The position numbers and the translations under genes were made by a program. A model generated the notes under the pieces. That model ran no database searches. It was not told the DNA's origin and worked only from the letters and a program-made list of their open reading frames with translations. A stretch of 6,754 nt of DNA from Candidatus Omnitrophota bacterium (GTDB taxonomy: Bacteria; Omnitrophota; Gorgyraeia; S143-82), in contig JALVWL010000229.1 in the NCBI GenBank assembly GCA_027034965.1, positions 1 through 6,754 on the forward strand, written 5' to 3'. This document shows positions 1 through 4,879 of this stretch, one piece after another (positions within the stretch are counted from its first letter, which is position 1; the number at the start of each line of letters is the position of its first letter).

Positions 1-534
1 ACCCACACTCAAGCTGGGCTCAGCAGATTGAAAGGCTATACCAAAGGGATTACCCACTGCCATCACCCACTGTCCGATCTCGACTTTATCCGAATCACCA
101 AGCTCAGCGGCCTTCAACCGCTGGGGCGCATCCACCTTCAACACAGCAAGGTCTGCCTTGTAGTCCACTGCCACGACCCTGGCGCGGTATTCATTACCAT
201 CGGTCAGACGCACCATTATATCGGACGCAGGCCCTACTACGTGCTCATTGGTCAATATGTAACCATCGGAATCGATAATAACTCCACTGCCCACCCCTAT
301 ACGCTTCATCTGAGACGGATAACCAAACAGCTCTGGAAAAAGGCTGTAGAACATAGAGTCCACATCAGGATATACCTGTACGACCTGCACCGAGCTGATG
401 GCAACCACTGAATCCTTTATCTTCTTGGCAGCCGAGATAGTGGCGTCCTGTAGCGAACTAGCACCTGCGTATAACAAATCTACCGCAAAGGCAAACAAGA
501 AAAATACAGCCAACAATAATCCCCGCCTCTTCAT
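1..534 (-). CDS. htrA: HtrA/DegP-type periplasmic serine protease, N-terminal part (3' end beyond window)
   Basis: The minus-strand frame from the ATG at 534-532 stays open to the window edge, giving 178 residues. A signal peptide is clear: MKRR, a hydrophobic core LLLAVFFLFAFAV, then LYAGA with likely cleavage after A23 or A25, so the protein is exported. The trypsin-like HtrA fold follows: GVGSGVIIDSDGYILTNEH at residues 80-98 supplies catalytic H98, ADLAVLKV supplies catalytic D128, and VGNPFG lies at 161-166. The serine motif (GNSGG) and any PDZ domains would lie beyond position 1. HtrA-family proteins degrade or refold misfolded envelope proteins. The start is backed by GGAGG at 542-546, 7 nt upstream of the ATG. 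The gene stands apart from the upstream operon behind about 530 bp of noncoding DNA. Family assignment is firm; the exact DegP/DegQ/DegS-like subtype cannot be told without the C-terminus. Confidence 0.93.
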   Translation of the reverse strand, partial: MKRRGLLLAVFFLFAFAVDLLYAGASSLQDATISAAKKIKDSVVAISSVQVVQVYPDVDSMFYSLFPELFGYPSQMKRIGVGSGVIIDSDGYILTNEHVVGPASDIMVRLTDGNEYRARVVAVDYKADLAVLKVDAPQRLKAAELGDSDKVEIGQWVMAVGNPFGIAFQSAEPSLSVG

Positions 535-563
535 ATTTTTACCTCCATTTTATATCATTAAGA

Positions 564-590
564 ATAAAGGATGAAGGAGAAATCCTTTAT
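564..590 (-). repeat. Short perfect inverted repeat in the htrA leader
   Basis: ATAAAGGAT at 564-572 is perfectly complementary to ATCCTTTAT at 582-590, a 9-bp stem with a 9-nt loop. It ends about 30 nt upstream of the htrA start codon. Minus-strand sequence after the stem is TCTTAATG, a poor T-run, so it is not a good intrinsic terminator. It could be a leader hairpin, an operator or a remnant terminator; the sequence does not decide. Its AAGGAT/ATCCTT core is shared with the hairpin at 985-1019. Confidence 0.45.
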
Positions 591-662
591 CCCGGATTAT
601 GCATTGGAATTCTTTACTTTCCATCGCCCTGTTAATCAAACATCTCTTTTCTTATCAAATAT

Positions 663-717
663 AACTCAAATCTAAAATCTCAAAAGTCAAATCCACATCT
701 TAAAACTTAAATCTTTT
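663..717 (+). repeat. Degenerate heptad repeat tract, left arm of an inverted pair
   Basis: On the plus strand the tract reads as successive 7-mers: TCAAATC (666-672), TAAAATC, TCAAAAG, TCAAATC (687-693), a 6-bp variant CACATC (694-699), TTAAAAC, TTAAATC (707-713). The consensus is roughly T-N-A-A-A-N-C. Reverse-complementing 822-876 and aligning it without gaps to this tract gives 42 matches in 55 positions, including the off-phase CCACA interruption. The two tracts are therefore diverged inverted copies of one element and not independent low-complexity sequence. Confidence 0.72.
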
Positions 718-821
718 ATTTTACCCTTTCTTTCTCTTCTCTTCATCGTCAGCTAAGCTCCCAATCCTTGCACCCCGATTTTGCCTTTTTTAACCCCGCT
801 GTCTCTATATCCCATATCAAA

Positions 822-876
822 AATAGTTTTGAGCTTTAAGTTGTGGTTTTTAGTTTTTAGTTTTTACTTTTTAGTT
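822..876 (-). repeat. Degenerate heptad repeat tract, right arm of an inverted pair
   Basis: On the plus strand this arm contains GTTTTGA (826-832), GCTTTAA (833-839), a 6-bp variant GTTGTG (840-845), then three GTTTTTA units and CTTTTTA (846-873). Read on the minus strand the units are TAAAAAC, TTAAAGC and TCAAAAC, matching the style and order of the tract at 663-717. The perfect run of units suggests more recent homogenisation than in the left arm. A spacer of 104 bp separates the arms. Confidence 0.72.
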
Positions 877-932
877 TAACCACATGGTGAATTCTTATTT
901 TTAGCTCTTCCTATTGTTCCACAATGAGTTCC

Positions 933-938
933 ATTATA
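933..938 (-). promoter_or_regulatory. Possible -10 box of a promoter for htrA
   Basis: A perfect TATAAT lies on the minus strand (938-933), downstream of the putative terminator at 983-1019 and so in the right place to start the htrA transcript. No good -35 hexamer sits 16-18 bp upstream (AATTAT at a 17-bp spacing). The region is AT-rich, so a chance match is likely. Just downstream TGGAAC occurs twice with a 12-bp period (minus strand, 933-928 and 921-916). If real, the leader would be about 390 nt and would include both heptad repeat arms. Confidence 0.2.
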
Positions 939-982
939 TTTCAATCCCCTATTGCATAATTTGGGATAATCTGGGTTTATCT

Positions 983-1019
983 AAAAAGAAGGATATATCC
1001 GTAAATAAAATCCTTCTTT
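983..1019 (-). terminator. Putative intrinsic terminator of the leftward operon
   Basis: A perfect 10-bp stem pairs 1010-1019 (minus-strand AAAGAAGGAT) with 985-994 (minus-strand ATCCTTCTTT), with a 15-nt loop. On the minus strand the second arm runs into a stretch of five T residues (987-983). It starts 50 nt after the stop codon of the phosphoesterase gene, where a terminator is expected. The stem has only three G-C pairs and the loop is long, so it would be weak. Confidence 0.45.
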
Positions 1020-1069
1020 CTCCATCCCTATGGCCAATATATATTTCCCATCAGATAATCCAAAATAAT

Positions 1070-1564
1070 TCAGACGTTCAGTTCTATGATTTCGCCGTTT
1101 ATTTCCTTCCCATCAATCGTCAGTATACCTACCGAATTAAAGAGGCTGTATATGCGGTCGACCGATGCCCCTGGATTGAAGAAATAAACTCCATCTATAC
1201 GCTCATTCATAGGCTGGTGTGTATGCCCAAAGACAATGCAATCGATATCATCAGGGAATCTCTGCCTTATCCTATCCGTAATCCCCCCTGGCGGGCCCCA
1301 TCCGTGGATAAGGCCTACCTTTACCCCCTCTATCTCTTCGGTAATCATCTCAGGCAAGGTCATAAGGGCCCTGTTTGTGTCCATATTACCCCTCACTGCG
1401 GTTACTCTGGTAATAGAAGCGAGCTGATCAAGCACCCGAGGAGAGATTATATCCCCTGCGTGAAATATCCTGTCAACACCCTTAAATGCCTGGATTATCC
1501 CAGACGGTAATTTTACCTTCCCTCCAAGAAAATGGGAATCCGAGATAACCCCTATCCTCACCAT
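1070..1564 (-). CDS. YfcE/MJ0936-type metallophosphoesterase
   Basis: This 164-residue protein is a full-length small calcineurin-like phosphoesterase, probably cytoplasmic and dependent on two divalent metal ions. All signature motifs are intact: D9-x-H11 (ISDSH), H35-A-G-D38, R58-G-N60-x-D62, H87-G, and G113-H-T-H116 followed by NPGA at 130-133. Relatives in the YfcE/MJ0936 group hydrolyse artificial phosphodiesters, and their natural substrates are mostly unknown, so the substrate here is open. The ATG overlaps the end of the upstream ATPase gene by 7 bp (ATGGTGA), and AGGGGAG precedes it at suitable spacing. It is therefore translated with the ATPase and is the last gene of the unit. The length and the absence of extra domains are normal for the family. 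Confidence 0.93.
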   Translation of the reverse strand: MVRIGVISDSHFLGGKVKLPSGIIQAFKGVDRIFHAGDIISPRVLDQLASITRVTAVRGNMDTNRALMTLPEMITEEIEGVKVGLIHGWGPPGGITDRIRQRFPDDIDCIVFGHTHQPMNERIDGVYFFNPGASVDRIYSLFNSVGILTIDGKEINGEIIELNV

Positions 1565-3126
1565 ACTATCTCCCCTATATTGTGGAGGCGAAGGAGGTGG
1601 TTTAGCGTTCTATAGCCCCATATCCAGAGCCCGGTCTCCTTTGCAATTACCTTTACAGGAGACAAGACCGACTCCTTGGAGATAATAATCTTTCTATGAG
1701 AGGGGTTATCTTTGAGTGCATCGACAAAATCGAATACATCTGCCTCTGACCACTGTGGCCTGTACGAGAATAACCAGATAATATTCTCAGGTGTAACAGC
1801 CTTATATATGCCCAGTCTTTCGTCTATCGCTGAGATATCTGAAAACTTGTAGAAACGCCTTTTCCTGCCATTTGGCATAATAATAAAGCGGTCTTCGAAT
1901 TCCTTAAAGAGTTGCAGTATCTTGTTCATCTCTCCCAGGGAGTCCTCCTGAATAAACCTGGCAATCTCCTTCTTTATTATAGATATGGCCCGATCCCTGT
2001 AGTGGTCAATCGAGAGATTGGGATATTCGACACGTTGCGTATAAACATACTTCAGCCAGAATTTAAACAGACTATCCTCGAAAAACAATTGATTATGGTC
2101 CCTGTAGACCAGCCCTAGGTCGCGCAGGACATCGGCCTTGTGGTCTATGACCTGCCTATGCCAGCGATAGGTATCTGCCAGTTTTTCAAGGCTCGATTCT
2201 CTGGTGGAGGCCAACAAGAATGTCGAAACCTGGGGCCCCTTAGGCCCATCCGTAATAGAAGAAACCAGGCGCAGGAAGTGCTGATAGATCAGACCGTATT
2301 CTGAAAAGACCTGGTCATATATTATAGAGATAACCTCATCCCAGATCTCCTCCCTAGAGGCAAGGTTCCGGTTCTTTATATCCCTGCAGATAATATCCAT
2401 ATAAAAAGGACTGCCTCCGGTAAAGGAAAACAAGAACTTGTGCAGGCGGGTGGGCATCTCAGGTACCAGATCAGAGAGATATCTCCTGCAGGCAGAGGGA
2501 GAGACTGAATCCAGAAATATCTCCTCAAAATTGCCAAATAGAAGACTAAGGTCTCCCCGAAGTATCTTGCGGGCCCGCAGGACAGCAGAGCTGGATACCA
2601 AGAACATTACGTCCTTCAGATTCATTATATAATCGGATAGGGCCTTAAATGCCCTCTCCCCAAAGATGCCGGGTAGATATTCAAAGTTCTCTATGACAAA
2701 CAAAAGCCTTACCTGCGTCTCTTCCACAAATGTCTGGATGAGATTAAACAAGGATTCCAGGCTGGCAATCTCGGATAAGATGCCCTTTATAAGGCCTGCG
2801 GTCTTGGGTAGTCTATCAGCTACACCTTCTAGCAGGGTCTCAATATCGTCGAATTCCCTATTATCAAAGCGCAGATATGAGGAAAGCAGTGAACTGGCAA
2901 AGGATCGCATAAGATAAACCGGATCAACGGATTTGGCGTCTATCAATACAGAGACCATATTCTCAGGCAGGTCTTTGATTGCCTGAGAGATGAGGAATGT
3001 TTTACCGATAAATGGCCTACCCAGAACCGCTATATTCTGCCTGTAGCCCTTACTATGTCCCTTTATCCTCTTCTTTAGTAATTCGTATTCTTCCTTATAA
3101 GCAAGACGTATAGTCGAGGTCTTCAT
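1558..3126 (-). CDS. AAA+ ATPase of the archaeal-ATPase/DUF234 type with degenerate nuclease-like C-terminus
   Basis: The 522-residue protein begins with an AAA+/STAND-type P-loop domain. Walker A is G36-RPFIG-K42-T43, the Walker B strand is LLFVIENFEYL (141-151) with E146 where Asp is usual, a sensor-1-like strand MFLVSSS ends at 180, and the family's TGGSPFY lies at 236-242. A winged-helix-like segment ends in LRDLGLVYRDHNQLFFEDSL and FKFWLKYVY (about 334-362), strongly resembling the DUF234 junction of archaeal ATPases. Residues about 405-522 look like the PD-(D/E)XK-type fold that often follows. However, the strand that should carry E-x-K reads IIWLFSYRPQ (449-458), so catalysis is doubtful. 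No membrane segment is evident. The ATG overlaps the stop of the NlpD-like gene by 4 bp (ATGA) and has GGAG 9 nt upstream. The biological role is unknown; the operon position suggests a link to envelope work. Confidence 0.85.
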   Translation of the reverse strand: MKTSTIRLAYKEEYELLKKRIKGHSKGYRQNIAVLGRPFIGKTFLISQAIKDLPENMVSVLIDAKSVDPVYLMRSFASSLLSSYLRFDNREFDDIETLLEGVADRLPKTAGLIKGILSEIASLESLFNLIQTFVEETQVRLLFVIENFEYLPGIFGERAFKALSDYIMNLKDVMFLVSSSAVLRARKILRGDLSLLFGNFEEIFLDSVSPSACRRYLSDLVPEMPTRLHKFLFSFTGGSPFYMDIICRDIKNRNLASREEIWDEVISIIYDQVFSEYGLIYQHFLRLVSSITDGPKGPQVSTFLLASTRESSLEKLADTYRWHRQVIDHKADVLRDLGLVYRDHNQLFFEDSLFKFWLKYVYTQRVEYPNLSIDHYRDRAISIIKKEIARFIQEDSLGEMNKILQLFKEFEDRFIIMPNGRKRRFYKFSDISAIDERLGIYKAVTPENIIWLFSYRPQWSEADVFDFVDALKDNPSHRKIIISKESVLSPVKVIAKETGLWIWGYRTLNHLLRLHNIGEIVW

Positions 3127-3818
3127 CTGAGATACTCCAGTGGGTTGACTGGTTTTGCCCTTTTCCTTATCTCAAAATGTAGGTTCCCCTTACCCTTGTT
3201 AAATACAAGTAATTTCTGACCCTGTTTCACTATATCGCCCAGAGAACACAACGGGCGTGCCTGTGCAGACAATACAGAGAGAAAACTGTCTCCGTGATCT
3301 ATTATTATCGTCGTGCCATAACCTCGCATATTCGTATCCAAAAATACCACCTTACCTGTCTTAGGAGCGCATACATAATTCCCTCGCGAGGCTATATTTA
3401 TGCCCTTGTTCACCCATCCATCGCTACTCTGACCAAAGAACATAACCACCTTTCCCTTAACAGGCCAGATAAAACGACGCTCTGTCTTCCCAGAATACCT
3501 ATCCGAAAAATGATACCTTTCATCAGGAAGGCCTTCCTTGACAGGCAGGTAGATCTTTTGGCCCACCTTTATATCCGATGGGTTCTTTATCCTATTTATA
3601 CGCACCACATCATCGATCGGCACACCATAGTTATTGCATATCCTCCAGAGGGTCTCCCCCCTGCAGACGATATGATAAGGCAGGCCTGCAGAGAAGGTGG
3701 CATTCTCTGACACAGAGGCTGCCACAGATGAGGCAGAATAGGATACCCCCTTCCTATTTGGTCCGCATCCATGCAAAAACAAAACCAGCACCAGGGAACT
3801 CAGAATATATCTGAACAT
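3123..3818 (-). CDS. NlpD-like lipoprotein: LysM plus degenerate LytM/M23 domain
   Basis: A lipoprotein signal (FRYILSSLVLVLFLHGC) gives lipidation at C18, numbering from the ATG at 3818. A LysM domain (about 47-93, YHIVCRGETLWRICNNYGV through KIYLPV) should bind peptidoglycan, and an M23/LytM domain fills 115-231. The C-terminal part closely resembles E. coli NlpD: NKGINIA, GYGTTIIIDHGD, LHFEIR, VNPLEYL. The zinc-binding and catalytic positions are changed: the first His of HxGxD is N and its Asp is N (N137, N141), the HxH region reads NLH with one His lost, and the usual YAH is SAQ. This implies a non-enzymatic activator of murein amidases and not an endopeptidase. A longer TTG start at 3839 adds seven residues (MLNPRKK), but it lacks a ribosome binding site and lies too near the predicted transcription start. 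The ATPase gene overlaps its stop by 4 bp. Confidence 0.88.
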   Translation of the reverse strand: MFRYILSSLVLVLFLHGCGPNRKGVSYSASSVAASVSENATFSAGLPYHIVCRGETLWRICNNYGVPIDDVVRINRIKNPSDIKVGQKIYLPVKEGLPDERYHFSDRYSGKTERRFIWPVKGKVVMFFGQSSDGWVNKGINIASRGNYVCAPKTGKVVFLDTNMRGYGTTIIIDHGDSFLSVLSAQARPLCSLGDIVKQGQKLLVFNKGKGNLHFEIRKRAKPVNPLEYLR

Positions 3819-3852
3819 CTTTTTTCTTGGGTTAAGCAAATGGACAATAAAT

Positions 3853-3881
3853 ATTCTATTGCCCTTAAAGGGAAACTACAA
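3853..3881 (-). promoter_or_regulatory. Predicted sigma-70-type promoter of the nlpD-like operon
   Basis: On the minus strand TTGTAG (3881-3876) and TAGAAT (3858-3853) are separated by exactly 17 bp. The -10 box matches TATAAT at five of six positions; the -35 keeps only TTG. Transcription would begin near 3846, leaving a leader of roughly 28 nt before the ATG at 3818. It lies in the only sizeable gap inside the run of leftward genes, which fits a separate promoter for the downstream three genes. Confidence 0.4.
3862..3872. promoter_or_regulatory. Palindrome in the promoter spacer, possible operator
   Basis: CCCTTAAAGGG is an 11-bp palindrome with a single central base (3867). That base is also the exact centre of the 17-bp spacer (3859-3875) of the predicted promoter. 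A one-base centre cannot form a hairpin loop of normal size, so protein binding is a better idea than an RNA structure. It is short enough to occur by chance. Confidence 0.25.
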
Positions 3882-3892
3882 GATGTTTTTTA

Positions 3893-4879
3893 TCAGCGCC
3901 AGAAATAGAGAGAAAGGGACCATACCAGATAGCTTATTATGAGAAGATAACTTACCGGACTCAGGTAGAACAGTTTACGCTTCTGACGAAACATTGAAAA
4001 GATCACAAATAAGGACGTCATAAGGACAATGGTTGCATAACTCATTAGATGGATCAGGTTCGAATCAAGGATGCTGCCGTTAGCAAATATATCCGCAAAG
4101 AAAACGATAATCACATTAAACATATTGCTTCCAAAGACATTTCCAACGGCCATATCAATACTGCCTAGGCGCACAGAAGATATAGAAACACTCAATTCAG
4201 GTAGACTGGTGGCCATACCCAAGAGCAGCCCTCCTACAAACGTCCCACCAAGGGGCAGGCCAGCGACCTTTATCCTGGCAATGGCATCGCAGACAAAGGA
4301 TATTGCAATACCCGCTGCTACGATTACCATAGAAAGAAATACAATCCTTATAATCTGGCCCGTCCTGGGACGCACTATAGTCCCAGCGCTGTCCCTTTCA
4401 TCGCCCCACATCTGCCTGGCGATGAGGATATAGGCGCAAAGTATCAACCAATCTATTGCCGGGATTCCGAATATATACAGTTTTATCCCATGGGAAAAGG
4501 CGATCAATCCAATCGACAGCAGCGATATAAGAAATATCGCAGAAAGGCCTGTACCAAGAGTCTGCTGAGAGAGATTGAATCCCAGGCTCTTTCTCCCCTG
4601 ATAAAACACATCCGCCCATATAAGCATACTCAGATTAAAGACATTTGAACCATATATATTTCCCAGGGCAAGATCAAAGTTACCTATAATCCCTGCCGTG
4701 CTGGTCGACAGCAACTCAGGCAGAGATGTAATAAGCCCCAGCAAAAATACCCCCAGAAATCCCCTTCCAATACCGGTCGTCTCTGCCAGATTATCAACCT
4801 CCCTGGTCAACGATACACCAGCCAGCCAGATGACCAGAGCCAGTCCAAAAAAGAGTAGAAACATCGCAATCGTATTCAC
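3893..4879 (-). CDS. CaCA-family sodium/calcium (cation/proton) exchanger
   Basis: This 328-residue integral membrane protein has the two inverted alpha repeats of the Ca2+/cation antiporter superfamily (Na_Ca_ex domains). Alpha-1 is TSLPE (51-55) followed by LALGNIYGSN (70-79). Alpha-2 is TSLPE (224-228) followed by MAVGNVFGSN (243-252). The two acidic residues E55 and E228 and the GN..GSN loops are the known ion-binding elements. About ten hydrophobic helices are visible, and the central polar loop (residues 156-176, RQMWGDERDSAGTI and on) splits the halves. Size and layout match YrbG-like bacterial exchangers. The ion is probably Ca2+ extruded against Na+ or H+, but specificity cannot be read from the sequence. 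The start is GTG, immediately after the TAA of the upstream protease gene. An internal ATG (4864) lacks its own ribosome binding site. Confidence 0.93.
   Translation of the reverse strand: MNTIAMFLLFFGLALVIWLAGVSLTREVDNLAETTGIGRGFLGVFLLGLITSLPELLSTSTAGIIGNFDLALGNIYGSNVFNLSMLIWADVFYQGRKSLGFNLSQQTLGTGLSAIFLISLLSIGLIAFSHGIKLYIFGIPAIDWLILCAYILIARQMWGDERDSAGTIVRPRTGQIIRIVFLSMVIVAAGIAISFVCDAIARIKVAGLPLGGTFVGGLLLGMATSLPELSVSISSVRLGSIDMAVGNVFGSNMFNVIIVFFADIFANGSILDSNLIHLMSYATIVLMTSLFVIFSMFRQKRKLFYLSPVSYLLIISYLVWSLSLYFWR

Larger units (their letters stand above)
535..1069. other. Long AT-rich intergenic region with repeats and hairpins, no gene seen
   Basis: This 535-bp stretch separates the phosphoesterase stop codon from the htrA start. 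I find no convincing coding sequence on either strand. A plus-strand frame runs 914-1510, but most of it lies antisense to the phosphoesterase gene. From right to left the region holds a T-tailed hairpin (983-1019), an isolated TATAAT box on the minus strand (938-933), an inverted pair of degenerate 7-bp repeat tracts (663-717 and 822-876), a 21-nt pure pyrimidine run at about 725-745 between them, and a short hairpin (564-590) just before the htrA ribosome binding site. Confidence 0.75.

Noticed and set aside
28..411. 127-codon plus-strand open frame at the left edge
   Set aside because: It lies opposite the HtrA catalytic domain, whose signal peptide, His and Asp motifs are unmistakable on the minus strand.
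718..821. Small gene or structured RNA between the repeat arms
   Set aside because: Frames are short and lack start signals, and apart from a pyrimidine run and a small AGCTAAGCT palindrome I see no stable fold.
655..880. CRISPR-like array
   Set aside because: The repeated unit is only 7 bp, degenerate, and has no spacers between units.
914..1510. 198-codon plus-strand open frame covering part of the intergenic region and the phosphoesterase gene
   Set aside because: Most of it is antisense to a gene with a complete set of metallophosphoesterase motifs, and its translation shows no recognisable domain.
3837..3839. TTG start for the NlpD-like lipoprotein
   Set aside because: There is no ribosome binding site before it and it would be only a few bases from the predicted transcription start; the ATG at 3818 still gives a full lipoprotein signal. 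The extra RKK residues keep it possible.
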